Source of the DNA: Anastrepha obliqua
Lineage: Eukaryota > Arthropoda > Insecta > Diptera > Tephritidae
Direction: 5' to 3'
NCBI RefSeq assembly: GCF_027943255.1
Contig: NC_072892.1
Coordinates: 19,801,792-19,865,791 of the forward strand
Length of the DNA: 64,000 nucleotides
Shown here one piece after another: positions 38,401-48,765 of this stretch. Position 1 is the stretch's first letter. Each line of letters starts with the position of its first letter. Made by a program: the position numbers and the translations under genes. Below the pieces are notes generated by a model. It ran no database searches. It saw only the letters and a list, made by a program, of their open reading frames with translations, and had not been told where the DNA came from.

Positions 38401-40712
38401 GGAACAACATCAAGACGCACGCCACAAATAGGAGGAGGAGCACGGCCAAATACCCAAAAAGGATGTACGCGCCAATATATAAAGTTTTGTACATATGTAT
38501 ATAAATATATACAAGGTGAAGCTCAAAATTAACACGACAAAAAATATTTTTGATGGCACCATCTTTTTAATGAGTTAGTGCGTTGGAAATAACATCCCTA
38601 GCTGACTTCTAGTGAAAGTTTGGTGACATTCGGTTCAGTGGAAGCGAAGTTATTGCGTCTAAAGTGTCAGTATGTTTGTGTCATCGGTACAAAAATGAGT
38701 TTCGAACAAAGAATTAATATAAAATTTTGTTTTAAAATAGGTGAAACGTTTACCGAAACATTTGAATTGATGAAACAACTTTAAAGGGATGATTGTCTAT
38801 TTCGTGCCAGAGTTCATGAGTGGTTTTCACGTGAAATTCACGAGTTCCAGAGCAAGAAACCATAAAATGAAATACAGATATTAGACCCATCCCGCACCTC
38901 CATAAGTGGGAACAATATTCGCCTTTATCAAGTTTTAATTGTGTGCTTGCTTTGTGGTTGCATATTTGATTAATAAATAAATAAATCAATAAATATTTAA
39001 GCTGTTTTCGGACTTAAATATGGAAGACGTAAAATATGATTTGTATTTTTTTGCTTCTTATTTTAGGCTTTGTACAGTTAGTAACAGAAGTAAGTATACA
39101 CCGGACACGCTTTCAATTTTCCCCAATCGATTCCTTCAAACAACCTAAGTTATAACAAAATTGTGTTTTATTTACATGAATGAAATACAAAAGCCATATT
39201 TGATCCAAATAATGACAAAATTTTAAAAAGGAAGAAAATTATAGCTTTTTATATTAATCTTTATAAAAATTCATGTCTCAAAAGTAAGTATACAGTTCAT
39301 CATATTATTAATTTGTGAAATCAAAAACATAATTAAAATCACATCCTAGTATTTGGTAGGATAACCCTTGGACTTTATCAAGTCTCCAACTCCATTCGCA
39401 GCCATACATCCCCAAACCATCACAGAGCCCCCTCCATGCTTCACAGTGCCGGTCATATTGTTTGGATCCAATTCCATATTAACTTTTCTCCAAACTTTTT
39501 CAGATCCACAGATACTGAACTTACACTCATCAGAAAATATGACTTGGTTCCAAAACGTTTGGTCATATTTTTATGAACTTTTGCGAATGAAATCCGTTTC
39601 CACCGATTGACACTACTCACAAAGGGCTTTTTTTAACATTGCGCCCATGATAACCAGCACTATGCAAAACCCGGCGAATAGTTTGGGTGCTAAATTGTTT
39701 TCCAGTCTCATTTTCAACTTCAGATTTCAATTTGGGGGCACTTATTTTGGGGTTTGTCCTGATTTTCCGTACGACTAAGCTTTTTCCTCTGGGACTTAAG
39801 AGCGGCGGACGTCCACATCGCTCTTTATTAGTGGTGCTTCCTGCACTTTTATATTTGTTCACAAGCTTTTGAACTGTAGCAAAACTCTTATCTATCAGAC
39901 GACCGATTTCTCGCAATGATTTACATATGTTCCTTGTTGATTATAAAATAATCAGTTTTTTTAAATCCTCAGAAAGCTCTTTTCCTCTTGTTGCCATTAC
40001 TAAAAATATCGCAAAAATTAATACAAAACGTACTTCCCTAAATTTTTATACTCACTTTAATTATTTCCTTTTAATACCTTTAACTTTTTTAATCAACACG
40101 TAAAAATAAATGTTTTGCTAACTGAACAATCGTTTGCTGTATACTAACTTTTGTGACAGAAATTTCGCTGGCATCAAAGACAAAGCAAAGCGTGGACAAC
40201 GGTACCCAAAATTTACAGCTAAATTAAGGCGCATTTGAAAGCTTATCCCAGTACACAATTACCATGTGTAAAATATTTTGATTACATATTAAGGAAGGCG
40301 TTAGCGTCAAACAATTCCATAAATTAGGCTCCTGTATACTTATTTATGTTACTAACTGTATGACTCTGAAGCAGAGTTTCAATTAAGTGTTTATATGGCC
40401 GACCATCCGGATTAGTTTAATAGATAAGTACCTTAAAAAAATATTTTAATTTGGACAAATGCTATAATTAGTATTTTTGTGGCGAGAGTGAAATGTAGCT
40501 TCGACTGTACAGCCTGTGATGGCGGAAGTTAGGGAGCAAATAATTTATTCAATCAAATATTTTTTGCACTGCCGATCTACTTACGATCACAATAATTACT
40601 TCGCTTGCATAACACAAATTTTGCTTACATTTCCGCCGGTACCACCACCGCCGCTACCACCACCACTTCCTCCACCTCCGCCTCCCCCACCGCCACCTTT
40701 ATTTTTGCCCAT
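32496..40712 (-). CDS. small Gly/Lys-rich protein, two-exon model (tentative)
   Basis: Two minus-strand pieces fit as exons. Exon 1, 40712-40629, starts ATG GGC AAA AAT AAA (MGKNKGGG), is almost all Gly with some Ser, and ends at a good donor (AAT|GTAAGC). Exon 2, 32651-32496, follows a polypyrimidine stretch and CAG acceptor (CTTTCTTTTTCAG), continues KKGGGGGGADKSGSKNKGGG, contains KKPQEQKAAAS and ends GGKKGGKK with TAG. Both junctions are phase 0, giving 79 residues. Both halves contain KNKGGG. The intron would be about 8 kb and filled with transposons, which makes the link less certain; the two pieces could belong to separate genes. Function unknown. The poly-Pro frames on the plus strand are its shadow. 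Confidence 0.5.
32725..34225 (-). mobile_element. Tc1/Tc3-like element, highly degenerate
   Basis: Inverted repeats of about 50 bp (left CAGTCCGGTTCACTTGATTA at 32725; right end inverted CAAGCTGGTTCACGTGAATA at 34225) with flanking TA define a 1.5-kb element. The minus strand retains pieces of a Tc-type transposase: a QDNAPVH-like second Asp near 33275, followed by PYSPDLSIIEN with the Glu of a DDE triad near 33190, about the expected distance away. Many stops and frameshifts. Confidence 0.75.
34440..35480 (-). mobile_element. LINE fragment (RT C-terminus, zinc-knuckle tail)
   Basis: The minus strand reads KYLGVMLDSKFLWKSHVETK ... LWIYTAIIRPC (35330-35160), then LSRLQRTMAICCIGAFPTTS, PPLDALVSLPPL (about 35105-35020) and, at about 34810-34690, LVGLMTGHFLWAKHVEKVG with a Cys-rich CPACEEEDETADHFL motif. 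This order is that of the part after the RT in LINEs with C-terminal RNase H and zinc motifs (I/R1/LOA-like groups). Frames are broken. Confidence 0.78.
35527..36249. mobile_element. TTAA-flanked TIR element (piggyBac-like MITE), copy 1
   Basis: TTAA at 35523-35526 and 36250-36253 flanks a 723-bp sequence with inverted ends GGGGTCCCGGTGGTCTAGA and (inverted) GGCGACCCAGTGGTCTAGA. No coding region; interior AT-rich with TTTGACAAAATGGCGC. A second, interrupted copy is at 54243-56852. TTAA targets suggest piggyBac mobilisation, but no transposase is present to confirm it. Confidence 0.82.
36254..37680. other. non-coding; weak ORF and LINE scrap
   Basis: The frame 36410-36691 (ATG, 93 residues, Lys-rich, no known domain) follows a CAGCTG-rich stretch that could be a promoter, but nothing else supports a gene. 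About 37150-37225 encodes WIKEGKQIGLVVNEDKTKYL, a typical snippet of a LINE reverse transcriptase, in plus orientation. The remainder shows nothing recognisable. Confidence 0.4.
37682..37985 (+). mobile_element. DD41D transposon, large internal deletion
   Basis: The left end and transposase start (MERYTLEQRLQIVQIFYENN at 37797) match the element at 46090. After codon 41 or so the sequence jumps to the region encoding GYVKSLVYSNKPATI near the C-terminus and stops. About two thirds of the element is missing. MITE-like derivative. Confidence 0.82.
38172..38490 (+). mobile_element. tRNA-derived SINE, family A
   Basis: A well-preserved plus copy: head GCGGCCGCCGAGGCGAATGG, A-box-like GCGAATGGGTTGGTGTGTGA, B box AGGTTCGAATCTC, body GCAATGGCAAACCTCCGAGT, TGTGGAACAACATC, end GGATGTACGCGCCAATATAT. 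The B box is a perfect pol III match, so this may be near the family consensus. Confidence 0.88.
38505..38865 (+). mobile_element. mariner 5' fragment (family of 3309-4469)
   Basis: Starts TACAAGGTGAAGCTCAAAAT, a likely TIR, then aligns with 3340-3660: the same UTR, the start MSFEQRINIKFCFKI at 38695 and TFELMKQL. It ends at about 38865 after HEWFSREIHEF. The 3' part is absent. Confidence 0.8.
39075..40358 (-). mobile_element. Tc1-like element with IR/DR ends, deleted
   Basis: TA-flanked ends (CAGTTAGTAACAGAAGTAAG at 39075; inverted CAGTTAGTAACATAAATAAG ending 40358) with inner repeats of AAAAGTAAGTATACAG at about 39282 and, inverted, near 40138. That is the IR/DR layout of Sleeping Beauty/Paris-type elements. 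The minus strand has a Tc1 transposase start at 39998 (MATRGKELSEDLKK), a paired domain at 39916-39617 (MREIGRLIDKSFATVQKLVN, GRPPLLSPR), and degraded WKKVIFSDECKF/GGSVMVWG-like parts to about 39365. Frameshifts break it, and the second Asp and the Glu of the triad are deleted. Confidence 0.85.
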
Positions 40713-41353
40713 AACTACTGTTTCCTGTTTTCCTTTTTATTATTAACAATTCACAAGTAATCGCAGGGCGCGATTTTCGTTAAACCCTTCGATAGATGTT
40801 GTTGACGCCACCGCTCTGAAACCGTAACTAAAGTAAAAATAGAATTAGTAAAATTTTCATAAATATTTTCAAGCGCAAGTGCCCAGCGAAAAATACCAAA
40901 TAGAAAGGCAAAAAGTGAACTATGCGATAGAAAACTTAAGAATAATGCAGCGGAGAATGCAAACGCAACAGACTATAAGCACCTAAAACCGAAAAGTGTT
41001 GAGAAAAAAACAATAAAATAACAAGAATATCTGCCGTCTATGATGAAATGCACAATAATCGTTTCCCATGACATTGCTACAGCCAAGGCCGTGGTCGTGA
41101 TTTGCCGAATGCCGCGCCAACGACATTAAATAGCTCTGAATGAGTGTACGAAAACAAAAGTGCAATTGCATTTGCTTCCGCCACCTTCGCTGTCCTCTGC
41201 TGCTCGCTATTGATGAACGTCACTTTTCGGATTATTGCAGAAGTGCGCCAAGTGCCATTGCGACGCATTGAAGAGTGGCCGCGTGCCTCGCATGGGACAA
41301 TGTATCCAAGCATACGGACTGATACATGTTCGTGCATGCAACAGGAGAAAGAT
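40359..41353. other. non-coding flank around exon 40629-40712
   Basis: Apart from the Gly-rich exon on the minus strand, nothing is recognised. If that gene is real, about 40713-40900 should contain its 5' UTR and promoter; no TATA box is seen. Confidence 0.35.
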
Positions 41354-41357
41354 ATAA

Positions 41358-41644
41358 TAATGAAGTGAAACACGTCTTCTTCTTCAAAGCACTTTATTTC
41401 AACTCTCAGTTTAACAAAAACTCTTCTTAACCTAAAGCTTAACTAATATTTAACATTTATGAGAATCGGAGAAAGTATGTTGAGTGTATGTTGAGTGCGT
41501 GAGTAAGCGTGCGGGTGTAGAGTGTGAGAAAGTATGTAAAACAGTTAGCATAAGTAATTAAATATAAGAGTAAGATTAAGTTAGAATTAAGAGTAGGTAT
41601 AATATAGGAATAGGTATATACGTATATAGGGTGATCATGTAGCT
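41358..41644 (-). repeat. 3' LTR
   Basis: 287 bp, identical as far as I can read to 45282-45568. On the minus strand it begins AGCTACATGATCACCC and ends CACTTCATTA. It borders the ATAA target duplication at 41354-41357. Confidence 0.95.
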
Positions 41645-41734
41645 CCTCCACCCTTAAGTTATTTGTGTCCTCGCAAATATCTATTTTAGTTTGTTTTTAA
41701 TTGTTGAAAGTAGTATGGTTAAGTTATAATGAAA

Positions 41735-44592
41735 TTAATTAACATTTTCAGTGCTCAAGTTGTATTTTCGTTTAAATTGGCTTTTATAATATTTTATTTT
41801 TCTATTATTTGAAGAATCCACAACATAGTTACCTTGGCGATCATATTTTTCGAGTTTCTTATATTTAGGTTTTGTTTTCGCAATTTGCCTATTAAGAACA
41901 ATGTTTTCTATTTGTTTTGGCTCAGCTTTTCTATCTTTATTCAACTTATTTATTCTTTTGATTTTTTGTTGTTCATATTCTTTGCATAATTTACTTATCT
42001 CTTCTTTATCATAGTTTTTTATTATAAAATCAATTGGTCGCCTTTTTGTTGTAGAATGAACTGTTCTATTGTAAGCATTAAAGATTTTAAAAAGTTTCTC
42101 GTCTAAGTCTAAAGTTTTTCTAGTGGTGTCAGCTTCTAATATCCGTAAATGTTCATTAAGCGTACCATGTAAGCGTTCAATGTCAGAATTACCTGTCTTA
42201 AGGTAAGGCGTGGTTACGTGTGGCTCAATATTTTCTTCACTTAAAAATAATTTAACGGCGCTATGTAGTATACAACGCTCGTTATCGAAGATGAGTTTAT
42301 TCATTTTCCCTAAAAATAAAATTCGTTGTTTTAAAGCTGCTAGAATCGCAATCCAATTTCTATCATTTAATTTATGAAATGTTGCATATTTCGAGAATTT
42401 GTCTATAGTGGTTAAATACATTTTATTTCTGCAAGGGTACCAAATATCTATGTGAACTATGTCATTAAAGTGTGTAGGGGTTTCTGTAATTTGATAAGGA
42501 AGTTTTAGGGGGTTTCTATCGTGCTTGGCTATAGCGCAAATCGAACAATTGTTAATATAGAGTGTTATCATTTTATAAAGCTTCGGGTAAAAATATTTAT
42601 TCTTCAGCTCTAAAAATACTTCCTGTATACCTCTGTGATTATTTCGAATATGTTCTTTTTCTATTATTGTTAACATGTCATTTTTATCCGTAACTTCTAT
42701 TAAAACAACGTTTGATTTGTACAAAGTAAGATTATTATTCTCAAAAAAATTTACGTATATATACTGGAACTTTATAAATAGTTCACTATCATCACAAAAA
42801 ATGCACATAATTCCCTTGTTTATCAAGACTTTTTCCATGATATCTTTTAAATTCGAGTTTTTCGTTACTACTATATGAGTCTGACACTTTTTGTTAACGA
42901 TTTTTATAAAAAACTGTTCACTTTGACCGTAACTGAGATATATCTGATTTTTGTAATAATTAATGCTTTTTTCTGTTATAAATATATATTTTAAATTATC
43001 CTCAAGAGCACTGTGTGCTGTTTCTATAGACATTGAATCCAAATTATCACACTTTTCATTATCAATTTCTATTTTACTGCCTTCAATATTATTGTACAAA
43101 TTAGCTACTTCACTATTTTTATTATACTGCTCAAAATATCTGCTTAATGTATCTGCAACGTTATTATCTTTTCCCTTAATATACGTTATTTCAAAATCGT
43201 ATTCATTCAGAAGTATTTTCCATCTTTGTAATTTCATATTAGGCTCCTTTAGATTGTGAAGCCAAATAAGCGGTTTATGATCCGTTTGGATGATGAACTT
43301 TCGTCCATATAAATAAGTTCTAAAATGCTTTACAGCCCATACCATAGCCAGAGCTTCTTTCTCTATAGTGGAATATCTTATCTCATGATCACATAAAGTG
43401 CGAGATGCATAGCATATAGGGTGATTTTTTTGGCTTAGTACCGCGCCAATAGCGAACTGAGATGCATCAGTTGTAAGCACAAATTTTTTACCAAAGTCTG
43501 GTGGCTGTAAGACAGGTTCATTGGTAATTAGAGTTTTTAATGTATTAAAAGCTTTTAAAAAAATCTATATTTTTAAAATCCAATATTGCGTTTGCCTTCA
43601 GAAATCGAACCATTGGGTAAGCTACTTTTGCGTAGTCCGGTATAAATTTCCTATAATATCCTGTCATACCAAGGAATTGTTTTATTTCTTTTACACTAGT
43701 TGGGGGTTTCATATTATTAATCGCCGTTATTTTCGAAGGATCCGGTTTTATACCGTCTTCAGATACAATGTGTCCCAGAAATTTTGTTGTGAAGTCAGCA
43801 AATTGACATTTGTTAAATTGAATTTTTAAATTCGACGCTCGTAGAGTATTAAATATTTTCTTAATTGAGACTATATGCTCGTCAAAACTAGTTGAAAATA
43901 TAAGTATGTCGTCTAAGTAAACAACACAAATTTTATTTATATATTCCCTTAAAACATAATTAATTAACCCCTGAAAGGTGGCAGGTGCTGTCTTAAGGCC
44001 AAAGGGCATACGGGTGAATTCATAATGGCCATCTGCCGTTGAGAAAGCCGTTTTTGCTCTATCATTAGGGTGTACTTCAATTTGGTGAAATCCCTTTGCT
44101 AGGTCAATTGTGCTGAAGTAGCAACATTTTCCCAATTTGTCGAATATGTCTTGCATATTCGGAATCGGGAACTTATCATCGACTGTTTGATCATTGAGCT
44201 TCCGGTAATCAATGACAACTCGCCATTGCGGTGCCCCATCTCTATTCGCCTTTTTGGGTACAACCCATAAAGGTGAATTATATGGGCTATTACTTGGTAC
44301 AATTATTTTTTGAGCTAGCATATCACGAATTTGCCGATCTACTTCCGATCGATGTATTACCGGATACCTATAAAGTTTACTGTACACTGGGATATCAGTT
44401 TTTGTTATTATTCTATGTTGAATTTCTTTGGTAAAGGGCAAGCTTTCTCCTTCTTTGTAAAATATGTCCTGATATTCGTTTAAAAGTGTACTTAGTATTT
44501 CCTTGTCTCTTATATTTAAATGTTTAGCAAACATATCATTGGATGATTTATCTATTCTATCTTCATAAGTAAGTATTTCTAAGTTTCCATTT
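41735..44592 (-). pseudogene. LTR retrotransposon pol remnant (RT, RNase H, integrase)
   Basis: The minus strand is open from about 44592, without a protease, into reverse transcriptase: WRVVIDYRKLN, FSTIDLAKGFHQI, MPFGLKTAPATFQ and the catalytic VYLDDILIFS. The frame closes at 43545. One extra base in an A-rich run (about 43553-43562) separates it from the next frame (43480-41735). That frame has RNase H (TTDASQFAIGAVLSQ, EKEALAMVWAVKHFRTYLYG, IIQTDHKPL) and integrase. The integrase has an HHCC finger (HIRNNH ... CSIC) and a DDE core (HIDIW, LIFDNERC, NSDIERLHGT). Motifs are intact, so the damage is recent: a one-base shift and loss of the 5' coding half. The shift could be a sequencing error. 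Confidence 0.92.
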
Positions 44593-45262
44593 TATATTTA
44601 TACTTATTTTATATACGTTTGCCCCTTATTTATTTCCTTTTCTTAATCTTAGTGTTTCTTTTTTTTTTTTTAATCTTAATGTTATTTTTTTTTTTCACAA
44701 AAGTATATGTGTAAGTAAGTATATGTACGTATATTTATTTATACGAGTATGTACAGATATATATAACATAAACATACATAAGTCCGGATCACTCCCGCTT
44801 GACTCTCAGCTATTCAAAATTTGCTGCTGCGTGTACTTGATGCTGCGCTTGCAATTGTTGTTGCGTATGCACTGGAAATGGTGCAGGTGTGACAGCTGTT
44901 GGTGGCGATGTGGGTAACACCTGCTGCTGCTGTTGTTGTTTTTTGTTTTTTCTCTCTTAGTGAATTATAACGGCTTTTGATTTACCGTTTTTTTCACTTT
45001 ACAGTTTCTAATAATTTCTTTCACAGCAAGTTTTTATTTTTGAATTTCAATTCATTTATTTATTCACTTAATCAAATAATTTGATTTTCACTTTCTTTCC
45101 GAAAATTTGTTTTTCTGGCTTTTGCTTTTTTTTCAAGCATTTGCCTTTTAAAATGTTTACGTTAATCACAATAAATTTTTATTATAATACAGAAGTTCTT
45201 TTCGAACAATGTAATTAACTTTTTTTTTATTTAAATTTAAAATTTTGCAGTGCGTGTAAGGT

Positions 45263-45280
45263 TCGCGATGGACTGCGCCA
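45263..45280 (-). other. primer-binding site, tRNA-Ser type
   Basis: TGGCGCAGTCCATCGCGA on the minus strand, one base after the 5' LTR. TGGCGCAGTC is the complement of the 3' end of tRNA-Ser and is shared with 17.6 and 297 of Drosophila. Confidence 0.85.
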
Positions 45281-45281
45281 A

Positions 45282-45568
45282 TAATGAAGTGAAACACGTC
45301 TTCTTCTTCAAAGCACTTTATTTCAACTCTCAGTTTAACAAAAACTCTTCTTAACCTAAAGCTTAACTAATATTTAACATTTATGAGAATCGGAGAAAGT
45401 ATGTTGAGTGTATGTTGAGTGCGTGAGTAAGCGTGCGGGTGTAGAGTGTGAGAAAGTATGTAAAACAGTTAGCATAAGTAATTAAATATAAGAGTAAGAT
45501 TAAGTTAGAATTAAGAGTAGGTATAATATAGGAATAGGTATATACGTATATAGGGTGATCATGTAGCT
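45282..45568 (-). repeat. 5' LTR
   Basis: Promoter-side LTR of the minus-oriented element, 287 bp, ATAA target copy at 45569-45572. Identity with the 3' LTR indicates little time since insertion. Confidence 0.95.
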
Positions 45569-46089
45569 ATAAAATATTTTGCTGCTACTACTTTTTTGGT
45601 AGTCTTGAGATTTGTTAAAATTTTCTATGATTTCAGGTGAGCTAATATTTTCGTATATTCTCACAACTCTCATCTATAACTACATATGTATGTAAATAAT
45701 TACCGTACAACTGCGTGTGCATAGTTTCGAATGTGACGCCTCTTCACACATTCACATTTGCAGCATAAACATGTATGAACGTGCAGAAAAAATATGAAAT
45801 GCTATAACAACACTAAAAATTTTGCATTTTTACCTAGTTTCCATTAAATCAAATATGTGTGTGCATATCGCTGCAAATGCAGAGAAAAAACTAAACATAG
45901 TACTAGAAAAACTCTGTGTATGTGAGCATGTGTGTGTATAAATACATATATTCTCTTGGTTTGAGGTAACGGTCAAAGCCACTGATGCGTGTATTTATGT
46001 TCTGATTGCTTTTAGAGGCAAAGCAAAAATCAGTTAAGATTTTTTGGAGAGCTTACAAAATGACTTACATACATATTTTTATGCTTGTA

Positions 46090-46998
46090 AAGCGTTTTTC
46101 AATAGGTGCGCAATATTTTTTATTTTTCGCTTGTCATTTGTAAACTTCATTAGTATACATTTCATCATGGAACGCTACACACTTGAGCAACGATTGCAAA
46201 TCGTGCAAATTTTTTATGAAAATAATCGTTCTGTTGCTGCTACTTTAAGAGCATTTTTTCCAAAAAATCATCTTCAGTGATGAAGCTCACTTTTGGCTCA
46301 ATGGCTTTGTCAACAAGCAAAATATGCGTTACTGGGCAGAAAGCAATCAACACGTGATTCATGAGGCACCATTGCATCCCAAAAAATTCACTGTTTGGTG
46401 CGGTTTACATGCCGGCGGCGTAATTGGCCCATATTTTTTCGTTGACGAGAACGATCGCCACGTTACTGTGAATGGAAATCGATACCGCGACATGATAAAC
46501 GATTATTTTTGGCCGCAATTGAATGGTATGGACTTGGAGACGACATGTGGTTTCAACAGGACGGGGTCACAAGCCACACAGCACACGCTACAATTGATTT
46601 GTTGAAGAGTAAGTTCGATGAGCGCATTATTTCCAGAAATGGACCGGTCGAATGGCCGCCGCGCTCGTGTGATTTGACGCCTCTAGACTATTTTCTTTGG
46701 GGTTATGTGAAGTCATTGGTCTACAGTAACAAGCCGGCGACGATTTGTGAGCTCAGAGCCAATATTGAACGCGAAATTGGTGGAATTTCGGCCGATTTAT
46801 GCAAAAGAGTGGTCGAAAATTGGGTTCAACGATTGGACTTCGTAAAACGTGCACGCGGTGGTCATGGAAAAGAAATCGAATTTCATACTTAAATGTATAT
46901 GTTCACACTCGATAATAAAAAAAAAATTAGTTAAAAAAGTCAAACCGTTTGTGTTTTATACAAAAAAAAAGTTGAATCGCTCTTACTGAAAAACGCTA
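46090..46998 (+). mobile_element. DD41D transposon, internally deleted
   Basis: Inverted ends AGCGTTTTTCAATAGGTGCG (from about 46091) and, inverted, AGCGTTTTTCAGTAAGAGCG (to about 46997), with TA at 46088-46089 and 46999-47000. It holds a shortened, frameshifted transposase gene. It is the same family as 37682-37985 and a different family from 1890-3198. Confidence 0.87.
46167..46892 (+). pseudogene. DD41D transposase, deleted and frameshifted
   Basis: The ATG at 46167 begins MERYTLEQRLQIVQIF. After about 30 codons the DNA-binding region is deleted and the sequence resumes at the first Asp (IIFSDEAHFWLNG) in another frame. A further frameshift near 46530 precedes the second Asp (WFQQDGVTSHTA). 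The third (LTPLDYFLWG) is 41 residues on. The C-terminus runs to HGKEIEFHT and TAA at 46892. The DDD triad remains; the N-terminal DNA-binding domain does not. Confidence 0.87.
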
Positions 46999-47000
46999 TA

Positions 47001-48033
47001 TGTCTTTATGTCTGTATTTAGTCGTGTTCGCATTGTGGCGTAGAAGACACCTGTGCCAGCACTAAAAGCCCTGACACCTTGTTTCTAACTCCCTGCTTTT
47101 TACATTTCAATTTACCAGATAAGATTTCTATTCCCACTTCTCTTTTATGTAAAAGCATCTGCAGTTTTTCTTCATCACTTTTATTTAGTTGCTTTTCGCA
47201 TATTTGAGTCTCATGTTTTTTATTGCAATGCACAAGCACCGTTCGAATGACGGCTCCCCTGCCATCCTATGGCCCTGACTCGCTACTTGGCGCTTATGCT
47301 TTAGCTTACTTTTTAATCTGTTTTACTATTGCCATCATTTGCATTTCTCAATGCTTTTCATCGTTTCATTTGCTTTTATCAGTTCTGTCATCCGCTGAAT
47401 GCACTCACACACACACACCTCTCTAGCTGCAATTGCTTGGGGAACATAATACCCACATCGCTTTCAACTAAAGTTCCAGATGTTAGTTTAGCTGAGGGAA
47501 ATAGAAGTTAATTAAACTCCTTACACTTCCGTTTCCTTTTTCTATTCAATTCCGAACCTTTTGACTCACTTTTACTAATATAATATAAGTTTGCCGTTCT
47601 ATCTTCTATTTAATTCTTATTAGTATCAGATATGGCATTGTGAAAGACTCTGGCATTTTTGTAGCCACTTCCAAGGAATCCATCCAACATTCACATATTC
47701 ATATATTTGTATGTAAATGCAAACTCGTTTCTGTTCGTTAGCATTTCTTTAACTGGCATTCTTCTAGGTCGTTACTCTTTTGGAAGGGATACACTCTCTT
47801 GAAGTTTCATAAAAAAAATATTTTTGTTTTACTTCATCTGGTTTTAATTGAATTTGGTTTGTTATCAGATTTGTATTCCCTTACCTCTGTTAGCATCAGC
47901 AGGTAAGATAATAAACCGAGTTGTTCACTGCTAGGTTTTCATAAGATCTGCACGCCCTGACATAAGTTGAACAGCCTCTGTTCGTTAGCGATAATTTCGA
48001 CTTCGGGTGAACGAATTTTTCTGTTACCCTAAA
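47001..48033. other. non-coding, no gene
   Basis: No recognisable feature except a CA run at about 47406-47417. Frames are short and without domains. Confidence 0.4.
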
Positions 48034-48035
48034 TA

Positions 48036-48570
48036 GTCTGGGAGCCAGGGGTCATTTTGACCTCATCATTTCATGCCGAAGCATTGAAAACTCCGCGCGC
48101 CGCCGAGATGTATGAAAGCAATGATACGTTATTGCTTCGGCTGAAGGTCTTCCCACCGCTATAAACGCAGCTGACCATCAATATTATATAATATAATATT
48201 TTCATATGTGTCCAAAATTATGTAAAAAAATTTCAATCGGCATAAAGTAGTTTTACTTTTTAATTTATTTTACAAGTTCGCCTGTTCAGCTAACGTATTT
48301 TCTCCCCTCTACCGCGCAGCTGACTATTTTTTTTATTCTACTAAATGTCAACAATACACGAAAAAAATTTCAGCCGGTATTAAATGAGTTGTTAAATTTT
48401 TTTCGAATTTTTTTTCGACACGTTTCGCAGCATCCCACGCACGTACTCGTACCCACCACTACTGGACCAGCTGATGGTTGGTTTCGTCATCCATTGGATG
48501 GCGTCTGCCTTCAGTATTAAAATCAGTCGGCATGAAATGATGAGGTCAAAATGACCCCTGCCTCCCGGAC
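48036..48570. mobile_element. non-autonomous TIR element, 46-bp inverted ends
   Basis: Left GTCTGGGAGCCAGGGGTCAT and right (inverted) GTCCGGGAGGCAGGGGTCAT, continuing TTTGACCTCATCATTTCATG on both sides: about 44 of 46 bp match. TA occurs at each border (48034-48035, 48571-48572). No coding capacity. Superfamily uncertain; the GGGGTCATTTTGACC core occurs in several insect MITE classes. Confidence 0.82.
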
Positions 48571-48765
48571 TAAAAATTATGTAAACAAATTTCAATCGGC
48601 ATAAAGTAGTTTTACTTTTCAATTTTTTTACAAGCTCATCTGTTCAGCTGATGTGTTTTCCTCCCTCTAACGCGCAGCTGATTATTTCTTTTGTATTCTA
48701 CTAAATATCAACAATACATGAAAAAAATTTCAGCCGGTATAAAATGAGTTGGTAGAAATTTTTTT
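48206..48765 (+). repeat. direct duplication of about 195 bp
   Basis: 48206-48400 and 48571-48765 are copies: AATTATGTAAAAAAATTTCA, ATCGGCATAAAGTAGTTTTA, CTGTTCAGCT, CGCGCAGCTGA, CAACAATACA, TTTCAGCCGGTAT. The first copy is inside the TIR element, the second begins right at its outer edge. This suggests unequal exchange, or insertion of one element next to an older partial copy. Confidence 0.8.

Larger units (their letters stand above)
41358..45568 (-). mobile_element. Ty3/gypsy LTR retrotransposon, 17.6/297-like, gag deleted
   Basis: A 4.2-kb element in minus orientation. Two 287-bp LTRs (41358-41644 and 45282-45568) look identical base for base. Host ATAA flanks both sides (41354-41357, 45569-45572), a 4-bp target duplication. 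A primer-binding site complementary to a tRNA-Ser 3' end follows the 5' LTR, and a purine tract (GGGTGGAGG) precedes the 3' LTR. Internally it holds part of pol (RT, RNase H, integrase). The region for gag and protease is largely gone: the 690 bp between pol and the PBS encode only a Gln/Pro-rich scrap (QQQQQVLPTSPPTAV, about 44930-44815). No env. Recent insertion of a defective copy. Confidence 0.93.

Noticed and set aside
41735..44592. Endogenous retrovirus with envelope
   Set aside because: No env-like frame between integrase and the 3' LTR; only 90 bp remain there.
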